Source: Armatimonadetes bacterium 55-13 (GTDB taxonomy: Bacteria; Armatimonadota; Fimbriimonadia; Fimbriimonadales; Fimbriimonadaceae). From it: DNA of 64,000 bases. The notes under the pieces were generated by a model. That model did no database searches. It saw only the letters and a list, made by a program, of their open reading frames with translations, and had not been told where the DNA came from. Where the stretch lies: positions 124,436 to 188,435 of the forward strand of contig MKRX01000006.1 in assembly GCA_001898035.1 (NCBI GenBank), in the 5' to 3' direction. The position numbers were made by a program, and so were the translations under genes. Shown here piece by piece: positions 33,449 through 41,764 of this stretch. Every line of letters begins with the position of its first letter. Within the stretch, counting starts at the first letter, position 1.

Positions 33449-34672
33449 CTAGATCATTGGGTCCAGCACTTGGATGAGGCGGTTGATTTCTTCCATGGAA
33501 TTGTAGTGGGCGAAACTTGCTCGGGCCACGCCTTCGTTGGGATTGATTCCCATTCTCTCAAGCAGTCGGACAGAGTAGAAATTCCCTGCCCGGATTCCGA
33601 TTCCGGCGGCCATGGCGACTTCGGCAATTTCTCTTGGCGACTTTGAGTTATGTCGAAAGGCGATGGTGGGGACTCGGGATGGGGTTGCTTGAGGACTTCC
33701 GATGACCTTCACAGATGGTTTGGACGCCAGGAATTCAAGAAATTTGGAAGTCAGTGAGGTTTCGAGGGTTTCCATGATCTTCCAAGCTTGCGTGACTGAG
33801 TCTCGCGAGTAGCTGGTGACTCCCGTGAGCCAGGCGAGATAGGGTTTGAGGCCAAGGAGGCCGGCGCATGATTCGTGATTCGCGCCACCGAGCTCGAACT
33901 TGCCTGGAAGATAGTCTTTGGCGAGGAAATAGTGGTTGGGGCCGGTGAGTTCGGCGAATGCCTCGTGCTTTCCAAACATCGCGCCGATGTGGGGGCCGAA
34001 GACTTTGTAGCACGAGAAGACGTACCAATCTACGTTCCATTTTTCGACATCGATCAGGAGGTGGGGAGCGTAGGCTACTCCGTCTACCACCACTCGGGCT
34101 CCGGCGGCATGGGCGGCGTCGATGCAGGGTTGGATGTCTTCGACTTGGCCGAGGATATTTGAAACTTGGACGAAAGCGACGAGTTTGGTTTTGGGGCTGA
34201 GGAGAGCTTGGAGCGTTTCGAGTTCGCAGACCCCGGTTTCGGGGTTGGCGGGCCAGATTTTGACGGTGAATCCTCGGTTGGCGAGGCTCATCCAGGGGCC
34301 GACGTTGGCTTCGTGTCCGCTTTCTCCGACGATGATTTCGTCTCCGGGTTGGAGGGCGTTAGCGTAGCAATCGGCGAGCATCCGGCAGAGGGTGGAGCTG
34401 GAGGAGCCGAAGATGGTTCGGCCGACGTTATCGCCACCCATGATGGTGTTGACCATGGCGTGGGCTTCGGCGACGGTTTGGGTGGCTTTTTGGGAGGCGG
34501 GATAGTCGGCTCCGACTTGGACGTAGCTACTCGTCATGTAGGTGTGGATAGCGTCGGGGACGGAGAGAGGGACTTGGGAGCCGCCGGCGTTGTCCATGTA
34601 GACGAATCCGTCTTTGAGGGCGGGGAACTGGGAGCGGATTTCGGAGAGGGACGGCGTTGCCGGAGCGACCAT
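33449..34672 (-). CDS. Class V aminotransferase, cysteine-desulfurase-like
   Basis: The 407-aa protein has the PLP fold of the NifS/SufS superfamily: YMDNAGGSQVPLSVPDAIHT, ESGHEANVGPWMSLANRG, HAAGARVVVDGVAYAPH and the Schiff-base lysine in FSCYKVFGPHIGAMFG. Features match the cysteine-desulfurase-like subfamily rather than IscS; no active-site Cys loop or Fe-S assembly genes are apparent. The actual substrate may be another amino acid. Single-gene unit with a strong terminator; a 35-bp dispersed repeat lies just before its start. Confidence 0.88.
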   Translation of the reverse strand: MVAPATPSLSEIRSQFPALKDGFVYMDNAGGSQVPLSVPDAIHTYMTSSYVQVGADYPASQKATQTVAEAHAMVNTIMGGDNVGRTIFGSSSSTLCRMLADCYANALQPGDEIIVGESGHEANVGPWMSLANRGFTVKIWPANPETGVCELETLQALLSPKTKLVAFVQVSNILGQVEDIQPCIDAAHAAGARVVVDGVAYAPHLLIDVEKWNVDWYVFSCYKVFGPHIGAMFGKHEAFAELTGPNHYFLAKDYLPGKFELGGANHESCAGLLGLKPYLAWLTGVTSYSRDSVTQAWKIMETLETSLTSKFLEFLASKPSVKVIGSPQATPSRVPTIAFRHNSKSPREIAEVAMAAGIGIRAGNFYSVRLLERMGINPNEGVARASFAHYNSMEEINRLIQVLDPMI

Positions 34673-34689
34673 TTGGATAGCTTACCAAT

Positions 34690-34742
34690 GGATACCCTAT
34701 GATCAAATGGATACCTATAGAGGTGGTTTTTTACGGAACGTC
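34690..34742 (-). repeat. Dispersed repeat, copy 2 (inverted relative to copy 1)
   Basis: Reverse complement of copy 1 at 26810-26858. The core 34690-34724 contains two direct GGATACC words 20 bases apart. It sits between the aminotransferase start and the flagellin terminator. Confidence 0.85.
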
Positions 34743-34760
34743 AATTGGGGGTCGATAGGA

Positions 34761-34793
34761 CAAAAAAATAAGCCCCGGGGGTTAGCCCGGGGG
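34761..34793 (-). terminator. Intrinsic terminator of the flagellin gene
   Basis: On the minus strand, CCCCGGG and CCCGGGG pair across a 6-base loop and are followed by CTTATTTTTTT. Confidence 0.9.
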
Positions 34794-34824
34794 TGATGTT
34801 TACGCGCTCTCGAAGGAACGACGG

Positions 34825-36252
34825 TTATCGAAGGAGAGAAAGAACAGCCTGGGGAGCCGAGTTTGCTTGGCCCAAGACCGAAAGACCGGCCTGCTGCAGG
34901 ATCTGCTGCTTTGTGAACTGGGTCATTTCAGCAGCAACGTCGGTATCGCGGATGGTGGATTCACTGGCCGCGAGGTTCTCTCGAGAGGTTCCGAGCGATC
35001 GGATGTTGGACTCGAGAACGTTGCGCTGGAAGTTACCGATTTGACCTCGGCTCTTCGACACCTGCTCGATGGCCGCGTCGATGACTTTGAGGGCATCGGC
35101 GGCACCGCTTGCGGTGGTGAGGTCGAGGTTTGACAGGTTCTTGCCGGAAACGGCGCCCGCACCAAGTTGGCTTGCGGCGAAGTTACCGAGCGAAAGGGTG
35201 GTCGATTGACCCGCGTTCGCACCGATCTGGAACGAACTGGATCCCACGATGACCTGACCGACGGTGGCATTCTGGACCGAAGCGGTCACGTTGCCAGCCT
35301 GAGTGAGGCGGATCGTGTTGCCATCGGCATCGCTCAAAGTCAGACCGTCGTTTCCGTTCTGGCTCGAAGTGAACAGAGCGGTCGCGGTTCCAACCTGGAC
35401 GGTTGCCTGAGCATTCACACCGGCGGCAGAAGTCGAGCCGGCACCACCTGATCGGACGACGCCATTAGCGTCAGCCAGTTCGATCTTAGCGTTCGAACCG
35501 TAGGCGGTGGAGTTCAGCACGATGTTTGTACCGTCGTGGGAAGCGGCGACGCCCGTCTGGCCCTGAGAAGCGTTGATCTTATCGATCAGCTCTTGGCCGG
35601 TCGTGGTCGCATCAGCGGTGAACGTGACGCCGTTGATCGAGAACGAACCGGCGGACACGGTCTGGCCGAGAGTCACGGCAACACCGGTTACGGATGCCTG
35701 AGTCGCGGCTTGAGTCAAGGTCGCAACGACCGAGGTGTTTGCGGTCACAGCGGCGCCAGCGAACTGACCACCGATGTTGATTGCACCCACCAGGGTACCG
35801 TTGGTAACCGAAGCGTTTACGCCAGAGCTACCATCCAAAAGCTTCTTCGTACCGAACTGCGTCGTTTGAGCAATTCGAGTGACGGAAGAGACGATGGAAC
35901 TAAGCTGGCTCTGGTTTGCTTGAATAGCCGAGGAGCTAAGGGTACCGGTGTTACCTGCGGCAACAGCAAGACCTCGAGCGTCTCGGAGAAGTCGGTTTAC
36001 TTCGTCAAGAGCGCCTTCAGCGGTCTTGGCGTAGTTGATAGCATCCTGGCTGTTCTTTACAGCCTGGTCAATACCAGAAAGTTGGGCTCGGAAGTTCTCC
36101 GAAATGATGAGACCCGCAGGATCGTCAGCCGCATTGTTAATGCGAAGACCCGTAGACAATCGGGTAATCGACTGGTTAAAGTCGGTGTTCGTCTGGCTGA
36201 CGTTTCGAAGGGCGTTCATCGCCGCAACGTTCGTATTTACGCGAAATGACAT
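34825..36252 (-). CDS. fliC: Flagellin
   Basis: The 475-aa protein starts at ATG 36252 behind GGAGG. The N-terminal D0/D1 region (SFRVNTNVAAMNALRNVSQT, STGLRINNAADDPAGLIISE) and C-terminal D1/D0 (RGQIGNFQRNVLESNIRSLG, LQQAGLSVLGQANSAPQAVL) are classic, with a Thr/Ala/Gly-rich surface domain between (residues about 165-370) that includes a flagellin hypervariable TSVNGVTF-like repeat segment. No other flagellar genes are in this window. The long leader contains candidate RNA structure (36269-36338). The GGDEF-EAL protein at 7067 could influence motility, by general knowledge only. Confidence 0.97.
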   Translation of the reverse strand: MSFRVNTNVAAMNALRNVSQTNTDFNQSITRLSTGLRINNAADDPAGLIISENFRAQLSGIDQAVKNSQDAINYAKTAEGALDEVNRLLRDARGLAVAAGNTGTLSSSAIQANQSQLSSIVSSVTRIAQTTQFGTKKLLDGSSGVNASVTNGTLVGAINIGGQFAGAAVTANTSVVATLTQAATQASVTGVAVTLGQTVSAGSFSINGVTFTADATTTGQELIDKINASQGQTGVAASHDGTNIVLNSTAYGSNAKIELADANGVVRSGGAGSTSAAGVNAQATVQVGTATALFTSSQNGNDGLTLSDADGNTIRLTQAGNVTASVQNATVGQVIVGSSSFQIGANAGQSTTLSLGNFAASQLGAGAVSGKNLSNLDLTTASGAADALKVIDAAIEQVSKSRGQIGNFQRNVLESNIRSLGTSRENLAASESTIRDTDVAAEMTQFTKQQILQQAGLSVLGQANSAPQAVLSLLR

Positions 36253-36268
36253 TCGTTCCTCCATGAAA

Positions 36269-36338
36269 CTGCCGCAAGCGGCAGACTAAACCGGAGCTCG
36301 CCTCTATGGCTCGCAAAGTCTTCCTGACTCTTTCCGGT
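36269..36338 (-). promoter_or_regulatory. Structured 5' leader of flagellin mRNA (candidate regulatory RNA)
   Basis: On the minus strand, ACCGGA/TCCGGT (36333-36338 with 36290-36295) encloses two hairpins: AGTC/GACT with loop AGGAA (36317-36329) and GCGAGCC/GGCGAGC with loop ATAGA (36296-36314), the latter having tandem G-A oppositions. A second stem, CTGCCG-CTTG-CGGCAG (36269-36284), stands right before the ribosome-binding site. It does not match a riboswitch class I know. Confidence 0.45.
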
Positions 36339-36484
36339 AAGCTAGATGCTAGGCAATTCGCCCAACACCTTCGCTGTTTGTTGTACGGGGACTTTCACAT
36401 CCCAGCACGTTTGCTATGTTCCGCACGACCGGCTTGTGGCACTTAGGTATTTTCACCAGGTTGAGGGCCCGGTAGACTTTGTTT

Positions 36485-36901
36485 ATGACTCTGAACGCCT
36501 ACGCCGCCGCTAAGCGCCTCGCCATCTTCGATGAGCTCCAGGCTGGCCATGAGCCCAGCGAAGGCCTTTTCGATCACGCGATCTTGGAAGAAGGCAGGGT
36601 CAAGGGCCATCCGCAAATGGGTACGACCACTTACGAGCCCAACTGCATCTCACTCGAATTCATCTATCCCGATCCATCCACTTCCGCAACGGTGCTTTCG
36701 GTCAAGTTGACTCCTCCCGAACGAATCGTGTTTCTTCCGGTGCCGGAATGGGTTGTGGAGTCCATTTGGCAGGGTGAAATCTCGGGCTCCTTCCACTTCG
36801 AGAGCGACGCTCAAAAGCTGTACGAGGCTCTAGGGAGCGAGATAACGGCGGAGAACAACAAGAAGTGGTTTGGCCCCCAGATGGCCAAGCGTCGAGAGTA
36901 G
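36485..36901 (+). CDS. Hypothetical protein
   Basis: The 138-aa protein from ATG 36485 (MTLNAYAAAKRLAIFDELQA) has no signal peptide or span. Segments such as ISLEFIYPDPSTSATVLSVK, RIVFLPVPEWVVESIWQGE and ISGSFHFESDAQKLYEALG suggest a mixed alpha/beta fold. It precedes purM by 43 bases in the same direction. I do not recognise the family. Confidence 0.75.
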   Translation: MTLNAYAAAKRLAIFDELQAGHEPSEGLFDHAILEEGRVKGHPQMGTTTYEPNCISLEFIYPDPSTSATVLSVKLTPPERIVFLPVPEWVVESIWQGEISGSFHFESDAQKLYEALGSEITAENNKKWFGPQMAKRRE

Positions 36902-36944
36902 GTCGTCCTCTCTTTCCGGGGCTCCTCCCGAGTACAATTTTTAA

Positions 36945-37985
36945 ATGCGTGCCGACCCCTTAACGTACAAAGACGCCGGTGTGAATATCGACGAGGCGCA
37001 GCGAGCGCTTCGTCACGTGGTGGGAGGGATTCAGTCCACCTATACGGGCAACGTGATTTCGGGTGTCGGCGGGTTCGGTTCTCTCTTTCGAGCTTCCTTC
37101 GAGGGAATTTCCAATCCGATCCTGGTTAGCTCGATCGATGGCGTGGGAACGAAGACAAAGGTTGCGGCGATGGTTGGCCAGTATCGCAATCTTGGACTCG
37201 ACATTGTGAATCACTGCGTCAACGACATCCTTTGCCAAGGCGCTCGTCCTCTTTTCTTCATGGACTATTACGGTTGCTCTCGGCTGGAAGGATTGATGTT
37301 CGAGGAAGTCCTGCAGGGTTTGATTGAGGCCTGTTCGAGCGTTGGCGCTTCCCTAGTCGGTGGTGAGACAGCGGAAATGCCGGGGGTGTACCACGATGGA
37401 GAAATCGATTTAGTCGGCTCGATTGTGGGTGTGGTGGATTACGAGAAGCGACTCCCTCGCGGCAAGATGGGAGCGGGCGACGCAATCGTGGGCATCATGA
37501 GCAACGGGCTTCACACGAACGGCTACTCCTTGGCCCGCCGGGCTTTGTTCGAGTTCGGAGGGCTCTCCACGAAAGATGAAGTGCCGGGGACGGGCAATAG
37601 CATTGGCGATGAGCTTTTGAAACCGCACAAGTGTTACTTCAATTCCATTTTCCCCATTATCCAGGATACAGACGGGGTCTATGCGGCGGCTCATGTTACT
37701 GGCGGTGGCCTCTATGACAATCTTCCCCGCGTGATGCCTTCGGACGTCCGCGCGGTAATTGAGCGCCATTCCTGGCCCAACCTCCCGCTTTTCACCTTGA
37801 TTCAGACGGTCGGCAATGTTCCCGACCACGAAATGTATCGCGCTTTCAACATGGGTATTGGCATGGTGCTGTTTTGCGATCGGTTCGCGGCCCCCACGGT
37901 GGTTGAGCGGCTGAATGCAGCGGGCGAGACGGCGATGGTGATCGGCGAAGTTCAGCCGGGTCCGCACGACGTGCAAATCGTCTAA
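36945..37985 (+). CDS. purM: Phosphoribosylformylglycinamidine cyclo-ligase (AIR synthetase)
   Basis: PurM makes aminoimidazole ribonucleotide in purine synthesis. Visible are the start [17 protein letters not shown]-site [67 protein letters not shown] and [17 protein letters not shown]. The 346-aa length is standard. No other pur genes are adjacent. The family assignment is unambiguous. Confidence 0.98.
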   Translation: MRADPLTYKDAGVNIDEAQRALRHVVGGIQSTYTGNVISGVGGFGSLFRASFEGISNPILVSSIDGVGTKTKVAAMVGQYRNLGLDIVNHCVNDILCQGARPLFFMDYYGCSRLEGLMFEEVLQGLIEACSSVGASLVGGETAEMPGVYHDGEIDLVGSIVGVVDYEKRLPRGKMGAGDAIVGIMSNGLHTNGYSLARRALFEFGGLSTKDEVPGTGNSIGDELLKPHKCYFNSIFPIIQDTDGVYAAAHVTGGGLYDNLPRVMPSDVRAVIERHSWPNLPLFTLIQTVGNVPDHEMYRAFNMGIGMVLFCDRFAAPTVVERLNAAGETAMVIGEVQPGPHDVQIV

Positions 37986-38035
37986 GTCGGAACGTTTTGC
38001 AACCAACCTGCGTAGCCTGCTTCAGAGGTTGGGTT

Positions 38036-38848
38036 ATGAGGAATGGGTTTCTTCGCTCCCGGGCGTCTGGATTTACGCTGATCGAGCTCCTTGTCGTGAT
38101 CGCCATCATCGCGATTTTGGCGGCGATCCTCTTCCCCGTTTTTGCGCAAGCTAAGAACGCGGCGAAAGGGGCCGTTTGTATTAGCAACATGAAGCAGCTG
38201 GCGGCGGCTTCACTCATGTACACGACGGATTACGATGGGATCTGGTATCCCTTGGCTCGCTACGAACCGCTCGCGGGATTTGCCGATCAGGCGACTTGGC
38301 TGGGTTACGACAACAATAACGACGTTTCCACCACCGACGGTTACTGGGGGCGGGTGGACAAGCCAGCTCTTCATCCCATTCGGCCCGGATTTCTGGATCC
38401 CTACCTGAAGAACGACGGCATCAAACGATGCCCTAGCATGCCGGGAGAATGGCAGATGGCGATTGCGGCCAACGGGTTTTCGCCCGCCTTTCCTTCCGCT
38501 TACTATGCGGCCCATCCGGAGGTTGAAGGCAATGAGTATGGGCCGGGCGCGAAGACCCAGGTCATGGTCAACGGCACGTTCGACTTTACGGGGGCGTCTG
38601 AGTCGGAGATCGAAGAACCCGCCGACACTTTGGCGGCCTGGGAACACCACGCGAGCGTTCCGCTCTGCAATTTCCTTCAACCGGTGGATTGGTTTAGCGG
38701 ACCTCCCCCGGATGAACTGCTCAAGGATCACTTCAACCTGCTGCATGTAGGGGGTACCAACACCTTCTGGTGCGATGGACACGCCAAGCGACTGGGTTAT
38801 GGGGCGTTGAAGCGACCGATGTTCTCGGTTCGCAAGGATATTTATTGA
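38036..38848 (+). CDS. Prepilin-type protein with N-terminal methylation motif and DG-containing C terminus
   Basis: From ATG 38036, the 270-aa protein has [60 protein letters not shown] and ends [19 protein letters not shown], the His-X9-Asp-Gly signature. Apart from the leader it differs from the prepilin at 17902. It follows purM by 50 bases with no regulator attached. The role is inferred as a pseudopilin-like surface or secretion protein. Confidence 0.9.
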   Translation: MRNGFLRSRASGFTLIELLVVIAIIAILAAILFPVFAQAKNAAKGAVCISNMKQLAAASLMYTTDYDGIWYPLARYEPLAGFADQATWLGYDNNNDVSTTDGYWGRVDKPALHPIRPGFLDPYLKNDGIKRCPSMPGEWQMAIAANGFSPAFPSAYYAAHPEVEGNEYGPGAKTQVMVNGTFDFTGASESEIEEPADTLAAWEHHASVPLCNFLQPVDWFSGPPPDELLKDHFNLLHVGGTNTFWCDGHAKRLGYGALKRPMFSVRKDIY

Positions 38849-39091
38849 TTTGTAGGGCTGGTTGGGTTGGTCTTGGCCCGTCGCTGCTCTCGCGATGGAG
38901 ATAGAGCCGGGTTTGGGCTCTGGACCAAGTTTGTTGAAGCAACCCGCCTTCGAGGGTTGTCGGGTTCGCGGGCTTGCGACCTTTGGCTGTTTTGCGGAAT
39001 TTCGCCGATGGGTGATTGGGATTGGTTTGGTTTTCTTGTCTCGGGGAGTAGGTGGTGTGGGTGAATGCGTTCTGATGGTTTGAGCGCGTAC

Positions 39092-39120
39092 GACGGTAGG
39101 ACCGTCGGCTACATTTTGGG
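39092..39120. repeat. REP-like palindromic repeat, copy 1
   Basis: GACGGTAGGACCGTC (GACGGT/ACCGTC around AGG) is followed by GGCTACATTTTGGG. It is repeated 115 bases further on. Confidence 0.75.
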
Positions 39121-39206
39121 TTTGGGGATTGCCGAGGGTTCTCTGGTGATCGAGCGAGATGTGTCGTCCGCTTGGGGGGTTGCGTTCGGTCATTGATCGC
39201 GCTCAG

Positions 39207-39235
39207 GACGGTAGGACCGTCGCCTACATTTTGGG
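39207..39235. repeat. REP-like palindromic repeat, copy 2
   Basis: The same GACGGTAGGACCGTC palindrome followed by GCCTACATTTTGGG; it differs from copy 1 at one base. Confidence 0.75.
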
Positions 39236-39316
39236 GTTGGTGTTTGCTCAGTTTATTTGTTGGACGAGCGAAATGTGGGCGACGGGCGTTTTGGGTGAGT
39301 GTGCTTGGTCTGAAGA

Positions 39317-41356
39317 TTAGTCGTTGACGTAGTCCTTTGAGAGGCCCATGCCTTCGGGGGCGTGGAGGCGGAGCATTTTTACTCTTACGTTGGCGGGTAT
39401 AGAGCCAGCGGTGGCTTTCGAGACCACGACCATGGTGAGGAGCGAGAAGGGGACGGCCCAGATGGCGGGTTGCTCCATGAGGGAGCGAATCAATGGGGAG
39501 ACGTTCCAGGTGAGGACCTTCTTGTCCAGAAGCATCGAGCAGATGATGGCACCGACGGAGCAGAGACCTCCGAGGAGCATGCCCGCACCCGCGCCGTAGC
39601 GAGTGAGGCCCCGCCACCAAGATCCCAAAAGGAGTAGCGGGAAGTAGCTAGCAGCGCCGATGGCGAAGGCCCAGCCGACCATGGTAGCGATATCGAAGGT
39701 CTCTACGAGGAGGCCGAGGACGATGGAGAGGAAGCCGACACCGATGGCGGCGATCTTAAAGGCCTTGAGTCGGCTATCGGCAGAGGCCCCTGGGCGGATG
39801 ATCTTTCCATAGATGTCGTGGGCGAAGGCTCCCGACATGGAGACAAGGAGTCCGGAGAAGGTGGACATGAAGGCGGCGAAGGCTCCGGCGCTGGTGACGC
39901 CGCTGAGCACTTGGCCGAGGACCTTGTTTTCGAGGAGCGTGGGGAGTTTGATGACGGCTGAGTCGGTGGCTCCGTTTGCGTAGAGCACTGGCATGAGCGT
40001 TCTCCCGAGAACACCCCAGATGGGGGTGAAGAAGTAGAACGCGCCGAGCATGACCATGACCCAGAGAGTGGTTCGCTTGGCGGCTCGGCCGTCCGGGTTG
40101 GTATAGAAGCGGACCAAGATGTGGGGGAGGCCCGCGGTGCCGCACACCAACGCGATGATGAGCGAGTAGGTGTAGAGCATGGGGTAGCCCCATTTGCTGG
40201 TCATGGCTCCGAAGGGGTTGAGCCACTTTCCATTGGGCGAGGTGTTGGGAGCGAGCGCACCGGCTTCGGGGTCTGACGCATCGGTGACCTCACTCTTTAG
40301 TCCGGGCTTGATGAGGCTTACGACGGCGGGTTGATCGAACTCGATCTTCGCGGAGGTTTTGACTTCCTTGCCGTCTTTCATCACAGGTTGACCGCCCTTG
40401 GTAACGGTGACGGTCTTAGTGATGAAGACCGAACCGGGCTCGCAGGTGTAGCCTTCGGCGTTGCCGGGGATGGGCGGAGCGGTGGCGGAGGCCTCGTATT
40501 GGAGGCCGGGAAGGTGGCCGACGAGGGCGTCGGCGGTGATAGGATCTTCTCCGGGTTCAGGCTTCCTGGCCGGGCCTATTTTTGAGAGGATGGCTCCCTT
40601 GGGAAAGGTTATGAGGGTCGGTTCACTGGCGGCAAAGCTCATGGCATTTGCGGGGACCGCAGCTTTGCCTTTGATCTTGATCTCGGCCCCTGGGGTGATT
40701 CGGGGGGTGACGGCGGGGTCTCCGAACGTCTTGGCGGCATCGAGACCGGTGTGGCCGGTGAGGGCCATGATGACGAAGACGGGGGCGGAAATGGCGAAGA
40801 GCTTGACCCAGTATTGGAAGGCCTGAACGATGGTGATGCCCTTCATGCCGCCGATGGCGACATTGAAGGTGATGACCGCGCCAACGACGACGATGCCGGC
40901 CCAGTAGGGCCAGTTGAGGATGCTGGCCATGGTGACGCCCGCGCCCTTCATTTGAGGCATGGTGTAGAAGAAGCCGATGAAGAGAACGAAGGTGACGGCG
41001 ACCTTTCGGAAGGTGGGGCTATCGAAGCGGCCCTCGGCGAAGTCGGGAATGGTGTAGGCGCCGAAGCGTCGCAAGGGACCGGCGATGAAGAGCAGCAGAA
41101 AGAGGTAGCCCGCGGCGTAACCGACCGGATACCAGAGGGCATCATAGCCGTTCTTCATGATGAGTCCGGCAACACCCATGAACGAGGCGGCGCTGAGATA
41201 CTCACCGGAGATGGCGGAGGCGTTCCAGAAGACGCTGACGGAGCGACCGGCGACGAAGAAGTCGGAGGCGGTTTTGCTGCGGCCGGTGGCCCAGATGCCG
41301 AGGCCGATGGTGGCGAGAACGATGACGACCACGAAAATGAAGGGGATCAGTTCCAT
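39317..41356 (-). CDS. Sodium:solute symporter, acetate permease (ActP)-like, with large insertion
   Basis: The 679-aa protein begins with the SSS-family signature (FFVAGRSVSVFWNASAISGE, YLSAASFMGVAGL) and about 13 membrane spans. Its partner DUF485 protein is encoded directly upstream (TAATG overlap), as in yjcH-actP. It is about 130 residues longer than ActP because of a hydrophilic insertion (residues about 205-375) rich in Pro/Lys, between spans 6 and 7. Likely a Na-driven uptake system for acetate, pyruvate or a related monocarboxylate; no acs gene is nearby. Confidence 0.92.
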   Translation of the reverse strand: MELIPFIFVVVIVLATIGLGIWATGRSKTASDFFVAGRSVSVFWNASAISGEYLSAASFMGVAGLIMKNGYDALWYPVGYAAGYLFLLLFIAGPLRRFGAYTIPDFAEGRFDSPTFRKVAVTFVLFIGFFYTMPQMKGAGVTMASILNWPYWAGIVVVGAVITFNVAIGGMKGITIVQAFQYWVKLFAISAPVFVIMALTGHTGLDAAKTFGDPAVTPRITPGAEIKIKGKAAVPANAMSFAASEPTLITFPKGAILSKIGPARKPEPGEDPITADALVGHLPGLQYEASATAPPIPGNAEGYTCEPGSVFITKTVTVTKGGQPVMKDGKEVKTSAKIEFDQPAVVSLIKPGLKSEVTDASDPEAGALAPNTSPNGKWLNPFGAMTSKWGYPMLYTYSLIIALVCGTAGLPHILVRFYTNPDGRAAKRTTLWVMVMLGAFYFFTPIWGVLGRTLMPVLYANGATDSAVIKLPTLLENKVLGQVLSGVTSAGAFAAFMSTFSGLLVSMSGAFAHDIYGKIIRPGASADSRLKAFKIAAIGVGFLSIVLGLLVETFDIATMVGWAFAIGAASYFPLLLLGSWWRGLTRYGAGAGMLLGGLCSVGAIICSMLLDKKVLTWNVSPLIRSLMEQPAIWAVPFSLLTMVVVSKATAGSIPANVRVKMLRLHAPEGMGLSKDYVND

Positions 41357-41655
41357 TAAAATTCACCCTCGTGCCGATGCTCGATGGACTCGCTCTGCTT
41401 GACAAAGACATAGGAGAGCACCCAGGTGAGTGGGTAGAAGAGGATTCCCAGGATCAACCACGTCAGGGTCAAACCTCCGACTTTGGAACCCATGAGGTCC
41501 GGCAGGTAGAAGTTTCCGAGCGGGAGTCCGACGAGGAGGAGAATGAAGACTGCGGCCACCTTTAGGCTCAATCCCATCTGCTCGCGCATGACGGTACCTA
41601 GAAGGCGTTCTTGTTCTTCCTCGGACAAGTGAGTGATCTCATGAGGATCGTTCAT
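41356..41655 (-). CDS. DUF485 membrane protein, symporter partner
   Basis: The 99-aa protein has two spans (LKVAAVFILLLVGLPLGNFY and LTWLILGILFYPLTWVLSYV) and the DUF485 layout. Its stop shares a base with the symporter ATG (41356), so the pair is translationally coupled. In other bacteria DUF485 proteins (YjcH) accompany acetate permeases. It is the first gene of the pair. Confidence 0.93.
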   Translation of the reverse strand: MNDPHEITHLSEEEQERLLGTVMREQMGLSLKVAAVFILLLVGLPLGNFYLPDLMGSKVGGLTLTWLILGILFYPLTWVLSYVFVKQSESIEHRHEGEF

Positions 41656-41715
41656 TGTGCGGAGGATTCGCCACCGGGGGGCAATCTCCTGCCAATTTGT
41701 TTCGGTTTATGAACG

Positions 41716-41750
41716 AAAAAGGGCGGTAAGACTTGTGGTCTCACCGCCCT
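41716..41750 (-). terminator. Intrinsic terminator of pyrG
   Basis: On the minus strand, AGGGCGGTGAGAC pairs with GTCTTACCGCCCT (one mismatch) and is followed by TTTTTCG. It lies just beyond the pyrG stop. Confidence 0.88.
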
Positions 41751-41764
41751 CTGAATGGGTGCGA

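Larger units (their letters stand above)
38849..39316. other. 468-bp gene-poor gap with repeats
   Basis: No credible gene is present. The given strand is strongly G/T-rich. It contains two copies of a 29-base REP-like element (39092-39120 and 39207-39235). The remainder is simple-looking, and may be decayed sequence between convergent units. Confidence 0.6.

Noticed and set aside
36290-36360. GEMM-I c-di-GMP riboswitch (a GCAAAG word on the plus strand)
   Set aside because: The word lies on the strand opposite to flagellin, and the rest of the aptamer consensus does not align.
36434-36455. Sigma-54-like TGGCAC on the plus strand
   Set aside because: The -12 GC element is missing at the right spacing.
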